DNA of 64,000 nucleotides from Lacrimispora indolis DSM 755 (GCF_000526995.1 NZ_AZUI01000001.1:5808001-5872000), one strand, 5' to 3'; counted from the first letter of the stretch, positions 27,118-36,799 are shown. Notes: generated by a model not told the origin, from the sequence alone. Program-made: numbers and translations.

Positions 27118-27945
27118 TTAGTTTTTCAATATGACTTCACTATAAGCCATCATAAAAGTACTTATAAATATTTCATCCTGTAACACGCTTCCTAATTCTT
27201 TCTCCTCCATCTTTCGTAGAAATGTTTGATATATATCTGCTCCAACATCATAATATCGTTCTTTTGAAATAGCCTCTAACCGACAACTCTTCATGATAGA
27301 ATAAGATATCATAAGTGCAACCAGCTCACTCTGATCATTCCAAATAATGTTCTTCTCCAAGATATTTTTTAACTGATCCTTAAATAGTTTCTGAATATAC
27401 TTCATCTGTTCAAAAATCTGCTCTGATATGATTCCAAATGAATCAATTAAAGCCATCATGTACCAGCCCAGACCATTCAAAGAAACCCCATTCAGTAAAT
27501 ACGCTTCTAATTCCTTAAAATGATTGTGTATCCGATTATATCCTTCCTTTTTATTATATATTGTTTCATATAACATATAAGAAGGTTCCGTCATGTAAAA
27601 TTCTTCGGGAAACAGATATAATGCTTCTACTGACGCTTGTACGGTCTGCTCTATAGCTTTTTTATATTTTTCATTCAAGGTCATCTGATAAGCAAAATCT
27701 AATATCCTGACACCTGCCATTACTCGACCAGAGGCAATGCCATTAAGATCTTTTGTATATCCATATCCATCAATGAACCTTTCCATGCATTCAAGGATTC
27801 TCTCTTTGTAATAAGTATCCTTCGTTGCCTCATACATGGCTTTCAAGCCCAGAAGGACCATAATAGTCTTCTCATTCCAGTCCTTGCACTCATCTAAATA
27901 TTCATCTACATATTTTTTTACTACTTTATCCACTGTCATCTCCAT
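27118..27945 (-). CDS. Helical protein, possibly a divergent GH88/105-like (alpha/alpha)6 barrel
   Basis: This 275-aa protein is last in the pectin-type operon, 9 bp after a permease. It is predicted to be nearly all helical. Paired-helix stretches such as WNEKTIMVLLGLKAMYEATKDTYYKERI and a later YKKAIEQTVQ (first quoted only as start WNEKTIMVLLGL) recall six-hairpin glycosidases like YteR. It is about 90 residues shorter than the GH105 encoded upstream, and I see no conserved catalytic Asp motif. It may be a degenerate or accessory hydrolase, or an unrelated helical protein. Confidence 0.45.
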   Translation of the reverse strand: MEMTVDKVVKKYVDEYLDECKDWNEKTIMVLLGLKAMYEATKDTYYKERILECMERFIDGYGYTKDLNGIASGRVMAGVRILDFAYQMTLNEKYKKAIEQTVQASVEALYLFPEEFYMTEPSYMLYETIYNKKEGYNRIHNHFKELEAYLLNGVSLNGLGWYMMALIDSFGIISEQIFEQMKYIQKLFKDQLKNILEKNIIWNDQSELVALMISYSIMKSCRLEAISKERYYDVGADIYQTFLRKMEEKELGSVLQDEIFISTFMMAYSEVILKN

Positions 27946-27954
27946 CCTATAAAC

Positions 27955-28812
27955 CTATCCCTTAACTCCGCCTGCTGCAATTCCATCAACAAAAGATTTC
28001 TGAGCCAGGAAAAAAACAATTAATGACGGTATAATCGAAATCATTGACATAGCCAGAACCCTGTTCCACTCAAACCCTGCATCTGCATCCATGGACATTT
28101 TAACAAAAATAGAAGCCGGATATCTGGCAGGAGTATTAACATAAAGCAGCGGGCCCATGAAATCATTGGATGACCACATAAACTGGAATAAGGCACAGGA
28201 AACAATTGATGGTTTCAACATCGGCACAATTACATGCCATAATGTTTTTAAAGAATTACAGCCATCAATCTTCGCTGCCTCCTCTAATTCTTTTGGAATA
28301 TTTCTTAAAAACTGTATCAGCATGAAAACAAAGTAAGTATCCGTCGCAAACAGGGTCGGTACAATCAGTGCCAGGTACAGAGGCGAATCAATCCAATTAA
28401 ACTGATTGTACATGATAAACTGAGGTACATTTAAAACAACCTGAGGCAAAAACAAAGTAGACATAAGGATTGCGAAAAAGATACCCTTTCCTTTAAACTG
28501 GAATCTGGCAAAACCATAAGCTGTAATAGTAGCTGACGTAATCGTAAACACTACTTTTGAAATTACAATCTCATAAGTATTTAACATAGCTTTAAAAATA
28601 TTGATATCTCCCCCATAACCTTTTAAAGCACCCTGGTAGCCACTTAAGGTGGGCTTTTTAGGAAGGAACCCAATTCCGCTAAAAATTTCAGCATTTGTTT
28701 TGAAGGATGCACCTACCATCCAGATCAGGGGATATACCATAATAAGACCTACTGCAATCAATACCAAATACCGAAAAAATGTATTAATCATCATTCTTCT
28801 ATCTCTGGTCAT
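27955..28812 (-). CDS. Sugar ABC transporter permease, MalG/LplC type
   Basis: The 285-aa inner-membrane protein has about six helices and the binding-protein-dependent permease loop EAAKIDGCNSLKTLWHVIVPMLKP (core EAA---G). It ends with the FFLAQKSFVDGIAAGGVKG motif typical of the CUT1 second permease. It works with the permease encoded 5 bp upstream and the lipoprotein encoded further up the operon. No ATPase gene is in the cluster, so a shared MsmX/UgpC-type ATPase is probably used. Confidence 0.93.
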   Translation of the reverse strand: MTRDRRMMINTFFRYLVLIAVGLIMVYPLIWMVGASFKTNAEIFSGIGFLPKKPTLSGYQGALKGYGGDINIFKAMLNTYEIVISKVVFTITSATITAYGFARFQFKGKGIFFAILMSTLFLPQVVLNVPQFIMYNQFNWIDSPLYLALIVPTLFATDTYFVFMLIQFLRNIPKELEEAAKIDGCNSLKTLWHVIVPMLKPSIVSCALFQFMWSSNDFMGPLLYVNTPARYPASIFVKMSMDADAGFEWNRVLAMSMISIIPSLIVFFLAQKSFVDGIAAGGVKG

Positions 28813-28817
28813 GTCAT

Positions 28818-29732
28818 CTATCTCCCTTCCTCATCCGAATAGTAAACCCATTTTTTCTGACTTACAAATGCAATTGCAGTAAGTGTCATTACAATAAGAA
28901 ACAGCAGCCACGCCTGTGCACTGGCCATACCCATTTCATAACTCTTAAATGCATTGTTATAGATCAACAGTGAAATAAGGGTTGTTGAACCTCTGGGACC
29001 ACCCTGAGTAATAATATATGGGCCATTGAATTCCTGAAATGCCTGACATAATTGAGTAACCAGATTATAAAAGATTACAGGTGTAATAAGCGGTACGGTA
29101 ATGCTGAAAAACTGTCTCCATTTACCCGCTCCGTCAATGGAAGCAGCTTCATATAAGTCCTGTGAAACGCCCTTTAATGCAGCAAGAAATATTACCATGG
29201 CCGACCCAAACTGCCATATACGTAAAAAACAGATTACAAACAATGCGTGAGTACGGCTGGCCAACCAATTTGGCCCTTCTACCCCAAAATACCCTAAAAG
29301 GATATTGATAATACCATCGTTCTTAAAAATGGCCTTCCAGAGCACAGCAATTGCTATAGAACCTCCCAGGATTGAAGGAATATAATATGCCGTCCGAAAT
29401 ATGTTCACTCCCCTAATTTTAAAATTTAATATATAAGCAATGAATAAAGCAAATATCAGTTTTAACGGAACTGTCATAAACGCATATTTAAAGGTAACCT
29501 CGTAAGCATCCATGATCTTTTTTGTATTGAAAATATCTTTATAATTCATCAATCCAAACTCCCTAATTCCATTAAACAGATGGTAATCCGTAAAACTGTA
29601 AAACAATGAAGATGCGAACGGATATGCTTTATATACTAAAAATCCTATTAGCCATGGTAATATATATAAAAAACCTTCATTATTGCGCAAAATCCTTTTT
29701 AAATTCCGTTTCAAATTTGTCATTTGAGGCAT
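28818..29732 (-). CDS. Sugar ABC transporter permease, MalF/LplB type
   Basis: The frame is open to 29759, but the start is placed at the ATG at 29732 (MPQMTNLKRN) because GGAGGAGGGGGAAG lies directly upstream. This gives 304 aa, overlapping the GH28 3' end by 53 bp. It has six or so helices (LYILPWLIGFLVYKAYPFA near the start) and the EAA loop DLYEAASIDGAGKWRQFFSITVPL. It belongs to the CUT1 oligosaccharide permeases, close to those importing rhamnogalacturonan or other pectic oligomers. Confidence 0.92.
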   Translation of the reverse strand: MPQMTNLKRNLKRILRNNEGFLYILPWLIGFLVYKAYPFASSLFYSFTDYHLFNGIREFGLMNYKDIFNTKKIMDAYEVTFKYAFMTVPLKLIFALFIAYILNFKIRGVNIFRTAYYIPSILGGSIAIAVLWKAIFKNDGIINILLGYFGVEGPNWLASRTHALFVICFLRIWQFGSAMVIFLAALKGVSQDLYEAASIDGAGKWRQFFSITVPLITPVIFYNLVTQLCQAFQEFNGPYIITQGGPRGSTTLISLLIYNNAFKSYEMGMASAQAWLLFLIVMTLTAIAFVSQKKWVYYSDEEGR

Positions 29733-31314
29733 CTTCCCCCTCCTCCACTCTCTTTCCATCTTTAAAAAAGTTATCTACCTGGTGGATGATCCAGGCCGAT
29801 CCTTCCTGACCGGTTATCCGTATGTTATCCATTTTTAAATATTGAACATTATGGACATATATCCCCATTTTTGTGATTTTTTCTACATCTGCCAACAAAT
29901 CAGGAAATTCAGGTGTAGGATTATCACAATAATCAATTTCAATATCTTCCATCGTTATATTCTGAATCTTAGCCTCAGGCAAACCATAAATAAATGTACC
30001 GCAGACATGACAATTGTGAGCCTTGATATGTTTAAATACCATGCTTTTAATGACAGGTGTTCTGTCATCCAATGGCAGCGGGTTCTTGGAAGCCACGTAT
30101 TCCGTATGACCATCAGGATCACAATCCCAGTAAAAGGAATTCACTACAAAAGGACTTAAGACATGATTCATCCGGATATTCTCGAACACAACATTATCGA
30201 TAACCGCATCCTTTCCCCTTCCTCTCCTTGTTTTTATCCTCAAACCTCTGTCTGTATTAAGAAACAGGCAGTCTTTTACAATAAGGTTTCTTACTCCGGC
30301 CGCCATTTCACTCCCCAATGTCACAGAACCATGTCCGTCCTTCATACAGCATTGTCGAATTTCGATATTTTGAGACGGTTCTTTGTACTTTTTCCCCATA
30401 TATATCTTTCCGGATTTAATTGCAATACAGTCATCTCCAACAGAAAAATACGTCCCTACAATTTCTACACCATTACAGGACTCGGGATCCATCCCGTCTG
30501 TATTCGGTGAAACTTTCGGATTGAGAATATGAAGACCAATAAATCTAAGATTCCTGGAAAAATACGGATGGATATTCCATGCAGGAGTATTCCTGGTTGT
30601 AAATTCATGCAGAGTGATATTCTCACAATTATTTAAGAAAATCATCCTGGGACGATATGCTCCTTTAATAGTTCTAAAATCATTCCACCAGTTATTGTAG
30701 CTGGCATTGCCATCAATAACGCCCTTTCCTGTTATCACGACATTGGTTACACCAATTCCTGTGATGATGGAAGAAAACATCCTTAATGGGTTTCCTTCCC
30801 AGCTTCCTAGATTATATTCTTCCTGTTCATCCCAGCTTTCAATTAATCCAGGGAGGACAGCGAATTTCTCCCGTTCCGTAAAGGCGGAAAGAACGGCGCC
30901 TTCTGCCAAATCAATTGTAATATTGCTTTTTAAAAAAATGGAGGATACCCTGTAAATTCCCTTTGGTATAAGCACTCTGCTATCCAGAGGACAGGAACTG
31001 ATAGCTGCCTGAATTGCAAGGGTATCATCATGAGCTCCATCCCCTACGGCCCCAAATTTCTTAATATCCAAAGTCACAAATTCATAATCTGTCCTTACAT
31101 TTACAGTCTCAGACCTAGTACCTTCGCCTACCACCTGTATCGTATACTCTGTATCTGGTTTCAACCCATCAACAGTCTCCACTACACGGCGGCTGGTCAT
31201 ACGATTCTTTCCATTAATATATATATCATAAGTAAAATCCGTATAAAAAATCCCCGCATCCAGAAGTTCGATTGTAATCTTCCTTGCCGTTTTAAATATT
31301 ACCCTGAATTTCAT
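29680..31314 (-). CDS. GH28 polygalacturonase-type glycoside hydrolase
   Basis: The 544-aa protein has a short N-terminal beta-domain of about 80 residues (fibronectin-like, DGLKPDTEYTIQV) and then a right-handed parallel beta-helix. The GH28 active-site motifs are all present: NTDG in SPNTDGMDPES, GDDCIAIKSG, GHGSVTLGSE and RIKT. No signal peptide is seen, so it probably acts in the cytoplasm on imported pectic oligosaccharides, cleaving galacturonosyl linkages, possibly as an exo-enzyme. It sits between the binding protein and the permease genes of one operon. Confidence 0.93.
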   Translation of the reverse strand: MKFRVIFKTARKITIELLDAGIFYTDFTYDIYINGKNRMTSRRVVETVDGLKPDTEYTIQVVGEGTRSETVNVRTDYEFVTLDIKKFGAVGDGAHDDTLAIQAAISSCPLDSRVLIPKGIYRVSSIFLKSNITIDLAEGAVLSAFTEREKFAVLPGLIESWDEQEEYNLGSWEGNPLRMFSSIITGIGVTNVVITGKGVIDGNASYNNWWNDFRTIKGAYRPRMIFLNNCENITLHEFTTRNTPAWNIHPYFSRNLRFIGLHILNPKVSPNTDGMDPESCNGVEIVGTYFSVGDDCIAIKSGKIYMGKKYKEPSQNIEIRQCCMKDGHGSVTLGSEMAAGVRNLIVKDCLFLNTDRGLRIKTRRGRGKDAVIDNVVFENIRMNHVLSPFVVNSFYWDCDPDGHTEYVASKNPLPLDDRTPVIKSMVFKHIKAHNCHVCGTFIYGLPEAKIQNITMEDIEIDYCDNPTPEFPDLLADVEKITKMGIYVHNVQYLKMDNIRITGQEGSAWIIHQVDNFFKDGKRVEEGEDASNDKFETEFKKDFAQ

Positions 31315-31348
31315 ACCTATCCTGCCCGCTCCGTTTATCTTCTGATTT

Positions 31349-31378
31349 GGGAACCAGTCCGCCTGAAGACTGATTCCC
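31349..31378 (-). terminator. Intercistronic hairpin after the sugar-binding protein gene
   Basis: GGGAACCAGTC (31349-31359) and GACTGATTCCC (31368-31378) form an 11-bp stem with one mismatch, 14 bp after the stop of the lipoprotein gene and before GH28. Such stems commonly raise binding-protein expression relative to downstream genes by partial termination or mRNA protection. Confidence 0.6.
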
Positions 31379-31391
31379 TGAGTTTTACATT

Positions 31392-32765
31392 CTATTTATT
31401 TGAATCCTGTACTTTATTAATCCCATCAATCAGCCTTGCCGCCAGTTCATTAGGATCAATGTTGTCATAGCTTAAATCTTCAAATATTTCAAAATATAAA
31501 CCTGTATTATCTTTCAATTTGGAATCCTCGAAGTATGGATCCAATGCAAATCCTGCATTCTCCATTGCCGCTACATTACTTTCATAGGTCAGATCAGAAA
31601 GCTTTCCTGCGGACTCCAGTATCTTCTGCGCATTCACATTCGATACTACCCCTCGTTCAAGCCCCATGATTTCTATTGCATCCGGATCATTTAACAGGAA
31701 ATCAATCAACATTGCTGCTTCTTTCGGATGCTGGCTGTGAGCGCTAACTCCAAAGGCCATTGCAATCTTTACAGTAGCTGCTTTTACATTACCATAGTCA
31801 TAAGGGTAGCCGCCCATTACAAACTCCTGTCCCTCCTCTAATGCATTGGCAAATTTAGCCTGTGAAGAATCCCACTCATAGAATCCTGCATACTTTCCAT
31901 CAATCCAGTTTGGATTTTTGTCCATTGTATCCGCTCCGTCTCCTGCCAGCTTTTCCTGGCTGGGGAATACATGGTTATCTTCAAGCATTCTTATAAATGC
32001 AATTCCGTCAGCTACTTCCTCTTCTGTGAAATTAACCTTCTGATCCACAATCCACTGCTTGTCATATTTCTGCTGAAGATAATACACCATAACCAGTGAC
32101 TGCTCAAACGGAGTCAATGCCATTGGATAATAAGCTTCTCCCAGCTTCTCTTGGAATACCTTTCCCGCCTCAATCATCTCCGCAAAGGAAGCCGGAACCG
32201 CTATTCCTGCTTTGTCAAAAGTAGTTTTATTCCAATAGAACACCTTTCCAGTGGAGGCTATGGGAATTCCTTGAAGCTTTCCATCAATTGTCATCTGCTT
32301 TAACAGACTTTCGGGGTACTGTTTCAGATCAATTACATCCCCATATTGGTTTAAATCTGCAAAACCATCTCCATCTTTGGAGAATTCATAAATCCAGTTC
32401 CAGTTTATCTGCATCACATCTGGTTCCGTACCTCCTGCCATTTGTACGGAGAGCTGGTCCAGCCATCCATTCCAGGCTCCATACTGTGCTTCTACTTTAA
32501 TATTAGGATATTTTTTCTCAAATACCTCTATTGCCTTTAAAGTCACCTCATGTCTGCTGTCACCGCCCCACCAGCTTATCTTAAGGCGTACGTCCTTGTC
32601 TCCGCCCTCCTGAGTGTCTTCCTGTTGTTTGGAAGATCCTTCTGTCTGCTGCTCATTTCCCGCTTGTGATGAACTGTTCTTTACGTTTGTCCCACATGCA
32701 GTCAAACCTACCACCATTGCGGTTGACAGTACTACTGCCGATACCTTCTTACTCCATCTTCCCAT
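31392..32765 (-). CDS. Extracellular sugar-binding lipoprotein of a CUT1 ABC transporter
   Basis: The 457-aa protein starts with a lipoprotein signal (VVLSTAMVVGLTAC, lipobox LTAC, Cys about residue 24), then an Asn/Ser/Gln-rich linker and a family 1 solute-binding fold. LKISWWGGDSRHEVTLKAIEVFEKKYPNIKV (start quoted as ISWWGGDSRHE) and a FEQ segment are typical. It would bind a pectic oligosaccharide. It precedes the GH28 and permease genes in the same operon. The hairpin after its stop fits its need for higher expression. Confidence 0.92.
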   Translation of the reverse strand: MGRWSKKVSAVVLSTAMVVGLTACGTNVKNSSSQAGNEQQTEGSSKQQEDTQEGGDKDVRLKISWWGGDSRHEVTLKAIEVFEKKYPNIKVEAQYGAWNGWLDQLSVQMAGGTEPDVMQINWNWIYEFSKDGDGFADLNQYGDVIDLKQYPESLLKQMTIDGKLQGIPIASTGKVFYWNKTTFDKAGIAVPASFAEMIEAGKVFQEKLGEAYYPMALTPFEQSLVMVYYLQQKYDKQWIVDQKVNFTEEEVADGIAFIRMLEDNHVFPSQEKLAGDGADTMDKNPNWIDGKYAGFYEWDSSQAKFANALEEGQEFVMGGYPYDYGNVKAATVKIAMAFGVSAHSQHPKEAAMLIDFLLNDPDAIEIMGLERGVVSNVNAQKILESAGKLSDLTYESNVAAMENAGFALDPYFEDSKLKDNTGLYFEIFEDLSYDNIDPNELAARLIDGINKVQDSNK

Positions 32766-32784
32766 AATTTTCTCTCCTTGAATT

Positions 32785-33912
32785 TTATTGTAATGCCTCT
32801 GAAAGAGCCATTATACATAGTGACTGGCCATATGCCATGGGAGCTATCATAATTCCTTTATAATGATCCCTACCCCTTCCTACAGGTGTTCCGGCGGATA
32901 CCCCTTCTACTGTGCCATCTGAACTGATCTTATCTAAGATTCCATTCACCGCACGCTCAGCTGCTTCTACATGGTCTGCTGTCAGCACTTTACTTCGAAG
33001 TCCCTTAAGTATCCCATATACAATACCTGCGGATCCCGATGTTTCTTCATAGCTATCCGGATCATCTAAAACCGTATGCCATAATCCTGACTCACTCTGA
33101 TACTCACATAATGCAGATACCTGTGCCTTATAAGCGTCGATTAAAATCTCTTTCACTGGGGGACTTAACTTATCTCCTAATATTTCTATAAAATCCAGTA
33201 CCGAAGCAGTATACCAGCAATTTCCTCTACACCAGAATGCCTTACTAAAATTCTTGTTTTCATCAAAGGTCCATGCATGATAAAATAATCCAGCTTCTTT
33301 GTCATATAAATATTTCAGCATGATTAGATACTGATGGACTGCCTCATTCTGATAAGCTTCATTATCTGTATAGACTCCCCATTTTGCGAGAAAAAGCACT
33401 GTCATGAATAATGTATCAATCCATATCTGATTTTCGTTCATGTTCAACAAACCCCTGGCTGCATCTTTAGTCGTCGTATGCTGAAAACCATTTTCTTTTG
33501 TTCTAGGCATTTCATACATAATCCACTTTGCCCAATCCTCACAGATCTCCCTGTATTCTTCATTAGATTCTACCAAATCTACCATTGTCAAAAGCGGACA
33601 GGTTGTATTTATATTTCGTACCGGCAGTCCCATCTGTATATGCCTCTGGAACCACTGCTGAATATACAGTTTAATGTCCTGATCTCCGGTAATTTTATAC
33701 AGATTCATCATCCCATATAAACCTACTCCCTGAGGCCAGTCCCACGCATCCATCCCAAAATCCCTTGGAAATGCTCCGATAACCTTTTTTGTTTTTTCCT
33801 GATTCTTAAGTAGCTCTTCCTCTTTTTCTGGCCTTTGAAGATGCTGCAAACGAAATGTAACTAAATTTAAGGCACTTTGGATCTTATCCTTATTGATTCC
33901 TTTCGCATTCAC
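32785..33912 (-). CDS. GH105 unsaturated rhamnogalacturonyl hydrolase-like
   Basis: The 375-aa protein has the (alpha/alpha)6-barrel sequence pattern of YteR/YesR: DWPQGVGLYGMMNLYKITGD, NQIWIDTLFMTVLFLAKWG with the catalytic-type Asp, FYHAWTFDENKNFSKAFWCRGNCWY and a terminal PMAYGQSLCIMAL. It would remove unsaturated galacturonic acid from lyase products. It starts at a GTG (AGGAAGG about 9 bp upstream) only 3 bp after the dehydratase gene. No signal peptide is present. Confidence 0.9.
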   Translation of the reverse strand: MNAKGINKDKIQSALNLVTFRLQHLQRPEKEEELLKNQEKTKKVIGAFPRDFGMDAWDWPQGVGLYGMMNLYKITGDQDIKLYIQQWFQRHIQMGLPVRNINTTCPLLTMVDLVESNEEYREICEDWAKWIMYEMPRTKENGFQHTTTKDAARGLLNMNENQIWIDTLFMTVLFLAKWGVYTDNEAYQNEAVHQYLIMLKYLYDKEAGLFYHAWTFDENKNFSKAFWCRGNCWYTASVLDFIEILGDKLSPPVKEILIDAYKAQVSALCEYQSESGLWHTVLDDPDSYEETSGSAGIVYGILKGLRSKVLTADHVEAAERAVNGILDKISSDGTVEGVSAGTPVGRGRDHYKGIMIAPMAYGQSLCIMALSEALQ

Positions 33913-33915
33913 GAT

Positions 33916-35112
33916 TTAAAGCCTTCCTCCCTTTTTTACAGCAATCAGATTGCAGCCTTCTTTATTCAGTTCCGCACCAAATCCTGGCGTATCTTTTATC
34001 TTCAGCTTTCCATTGATCGGAAGCGGCTCATCCTTAATCAACGGATAGTATTGTGAAATTACTGTATCTGCATCGGGACTCATCATGATACACTCCGTAA
34101 ACGGACTATTTACTTTTGTAATAACATAGTGATGACTATAAATTCCGCTTCCATGCGGCACTACCATTTTTCCATAACTTTCTGCCATGTTCCCTATTTT
34201 TATCAGCTCGGTCATACCGCCGCACCAGCCTACATCCGGCTGAAGCAAATCAATATCACAAAATTCCATCAGCATGCGGAATCCATAACGTGTAGCCTCA
34301 TGCTCTCCACCTGATACCATCATGGTATTTCCTGCTGCCTTTTTTAAATCCCGATATGCCCAATAGTCATCCGGATTAAAGCATTCCTCTACCCATTTGA
34401 ATCCCAATTTTTCAGACTCATGCATAAGCTTTCTTGCATACGGGAGATCCAGGGACATCCAACAGTCCCACATAAGCATGAAATCATCACCGACAGCATT
34501 CCGCATTTTCTCTGCAAGTCCCACATTCTTTCTGAGTCCCTCCTCACCATCTGCTGGGCCATATACAAGCGGAAGCTTACCGCCTATAAATCCCATTTCT
34601 TTTGCTAAATCGGGGCGCGGTCCTGTTGCATAAAATGACAATTCTTCTCTTACCTTACCTCCCAGCATGGCATAAACCGGTTCCTGCCTTAATTTTCCCA
34701 AAAGATCCCATAGCGCTAAGTCAACCGCAGATATAGCATTCATTACGATACCTTTTCTTCCATAATACAGAGATCCACGATACATCTGATCCCACATCTG
34801 CTCAATATTTTCAACCGGCTGCCCGATAATAAACCGATCTAAATGGTTCATAATAAGCCACGCCGCCGGATAACCGCCGGTTGAAATCCCAAATCCAATT
34901 TCCCCATTGTCGGCTTCTACTTCAACAACAAGGGTCTTCAATGCATTGATACCAAAGCTTGTTCTAGTCGCCTTATACTCCGGATAGATACTCATTGGCG
35001 TGGAAATTTGTTTTACGATCCAGTGATCTTGCCCTTGATCATGGTAATCCGCTCCACCCCCTTCAGCAACATAAGCTCTGATTTCAATGATTTTTCTTCC
35101 CATAATTCCCAT
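33916..35112 (-). CDS. Enolase-superfamily sugar acid dehydratase, L-rhamnonate dehydratase-like
   Basis: This 398-aa mandelate-racemase-type enzyme has metal ligands visible as Asp in MWDCWMS, Glu in WVEECF and Glu in SGGEHEATR. Asp in LLQPDVGWCGG and His in VPHGSGIYSHH complete the base set. GGKLPLVYGPADGEEGLRKN is characteristic of L-rhamnonate dehydratase, which makes 2-keto-3-deoxy-L-rhamnonate. The neighbouring aldolase fits as the next step. L-rhamnose dehydrogenase and lactonase are not in the window, so another 6-carbon sugar acid from pectin remains possible. Confidence 0.8.
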   Translation of the reverse strand: MGIMGRKIIEIRAYVAEGGGADYHDQGQDHWIVKQISTPMSIYPEYKATRTSFGINALKTLVVEVEADNGEIGFGISTGGYPAAWLIMNHLDRFIIGQPVENIEQMWDQMYRGSLYYGRKGIVMNAISAVDLALWDLLGKLRQEPVYAMLGGKVREELSFYATGPRPDLAKEMGFIGGKLPLVYGPADGEEGLRKNVGLAEKMRNAVGDDFMLMWDCWMSLDLPYARKLMHESEKLGFKWVEECFNPDDYWAYRDLKKAAGNTMMVSGGEHEATRYGFRMLMEFCDIDLLQPDVGWCGGMTELIKIGNMAESYGKMVVPHGSGIYSHHYVITKVNSPFTECIMMSPDADTVISQYYPLIKDEPLPINGKLKIKDTPGFGAELNKEGCNLIAVKKGGRL

Positions 35113-35124
35113 AACCTTATCCTC

Positions 35125-36012
35125 CTATAGTTTTTTCAGCAATTCCTGAATATTTTCTTTATCCTTTTGGTTTAATGACAACCCCGGCAATTTCTCCGCT
35201 CCCGACTGATGCAACACTTTCTGGTAAACGGCTTCCTTTACTGCCAGCAGCAACGGAAGCGAATACTGATATACTTCTGAAGCCACACACATCTTTTTAA
35301 AGTACTCCTGCATCTTTTCCTCATTATTTTCCAGAGATTCCCTATACAGCCCCACTGTATACTGAGGTACAAAATTACTGGTTGCATTGATAAAACCGTC
35401 AATCCCTTCCTTCATCATCTCATATGCCTGCGTTTCATAAGCACAAAATACCATAAACTCTGGCTTATCTTTTTTAATTTCCACCATAGCTTTTAAATGA
35501 GCCATCTCTGGAACGGTATCTTTAATTCCTATAATGTTCGGACATGACAATGCCAACTTTTTCACTAATTCCGGGCTCATATCAAACCCTGTAAGATCTG
35601 GAAAGTTATATACAATAACAGGAAGCTGAGAAATTTTTGCCAATTCCCTGTAATAAACTTCTATGTTATCTTCAGCATATATACTAAAATACGGAGCAAC
35701 TGCCAATACGGCATCGGCACCTGCCTCCTGTGCTGCTACTATCATTTTCTGCGTATATTCTAAACATGTGTCTCCGACACCAACCAAAACATTAACTCGG
35801 TGATTTACATATGCAGTCATAACTTGAATCAGCTCTATTTTCTGTTCCACTGTCATAACCCCAAATTCACCTGATGTTCCAAGATAAGCAATTCCATTAA
35901 CACCCTGTTCAATCATAAAATCTGTGTGGCGTTTCATCGCTTCATAATTGACTTGTCCTATCTCATTAAAAATTGTAATTGACGGTGGATTTACTCCTGC
36001 TAAACTTCCCAT
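35125..36012 (-). CDS. DHDPS-family 2-keto-3-deoxy sugar acid aldolase
   Basis: This 295-aa class I aldolase has the family motif LGTSGEFGVMT, the active-site Tyr in VYNFPDLTGFD and the Schiff-base Lys in IGIKDTVPE. It lies 12 bp upstream of the rhamnonate dehydratase-like gene, so it probably cleaves its 2-keto-3-deoxy product to pyruvate and an aldehyde (lactaldehyde if the substrate is deoxyrhamnonate). True dihydrodipicolinate synthase is unlikely in this context. Confidence 0.85.
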   Translation of the reverse strand: MGSLAGVNPPSITIFNEIGQVNYEAMKRHTDFMIEQGVNGIAYLGTSGEFGVMTVEQKIELIQVMTAYVNHRVNVLVGVGDTCLEYTQKMIVAAQEAGADAVLAVAPYFSIYAEDNIEVYYRELAKISQLPVIVYNFPDLTGFDMSPELVKKLALSCPNIIGIKDTVPEMAHLKAMVEIKKDKPEFMVFCAYETQAYEMMKEGIDGFINATSNFVPQYTVGLYRESLENNEEKMQEYFKKMCVASEVYQYSLPLLLAVKEAVYQKVLHQSGAEKLPGLSLNQKDKENIQELLKKL

Positions 36013-36034
36013 ATTTACTCCTCTTATCTTTTTA

Positions 36035-36787
36035 TCATTTTCTTATGTACCCCAACTTTTCTGAGATCTCTTTTGTTGACTGTAATAAAAGATTCACAAT
36101 CATTTCTTTGTTTCCTCTCATTCTTTCTGTTGGCCCTGATACACTAACCGCGGCTTCCATCTCACCATTTCTGTTAAAAATCGGAGCAGCCGCACACCAA
36201 AGTCCTACTTCAATCTCCTCATTATCTACAGCATAACCAAGCTTTTTAAATGTTTTTATTTGGTCATACAACTCCTCCTTTTTTGTGATTGTATGTTCTG
36301 TTATGGGAACAAATTTCAAACGCTCTATGAGCGCTTCTCGCTGATCATCCGGTATAAAGGTGAGAAAAGCCTTTCCCAATCCCGTACAGTAAATAGGTTT
36401 CCTTCCGCCTAATCTTGCATTCGTTGAAATAGAGCGGTAGTTATCTACTTTTGCAACATACACGATGTCTTCATCAGATAAAACAGCCATAAAAACAGTT
36501 TCCTTTAAAGTTTCCATAAGTCGCTTCAAAACAGGAGCTGCTATTTTGTTCAAATCCAGATAGGAAGATGCGTACGCCCCCAACTGAATCAATTTTGCCC
36601 CTAGCGTATACCTTTTGTTCTCATTCTCTAAAAGATATCCCTGATCCAGTAGTGTCTTAACCAGATTAAATGTACTGCTTGCAGCATACCCAAGCGCTTC
36701 ACCTATTTCTTTTGATGTCAACCCATCAGGATACTCTTTTAATAACTCAAAAATTTCTAAAACGCGTTCTGCAGATTTAACTCCCAT
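36035..36787 (-). CDS. IclR-family transcriptional regulator
   Basis: The 250-aa protein has an N-terminal winged helix-turn-helix (RVLEIFELLKEYPDGLTSKEIGEALGYAASSTFNLVKTL, core LTSKEIGEALGY). Its IclR effector domain includes GRKPIYCTGLGKAFLTFIPD and GLWCAAAPIFNRNGEMEAAVSVSGP. It is the first gene of the pectin operon and probably represses it until a sugar acid such as KDG is bound. Palindromes upstream are candidate operators. AAGGAG precedes the ATG. Confidence 0.92.
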   Translation of the reverse strand: MGVKSAERVLEIFELLKEYPDGLTSKEIGEALGYAASSTFNLVKTLLDQGYLLENENKRYTLGAKLIQLGAYASSYLDLNKIAAPVLKRLMETLKETVFMAVLSDEDIVYVAKVDNYRSISTNARLGGRKPIYCTGLGKAFLTFIPDDQREALIERLKFVPITEHTITKKEELYDQIKTFKKLGYAVDNEEIEVGLWCAAAPIFNRNGEMEAAVSVSGPTERMRGNKEMIVNLLLQSTKEISEKLGYIRK

Positions 36788-36799
36788 ATGTTTCTCCTT

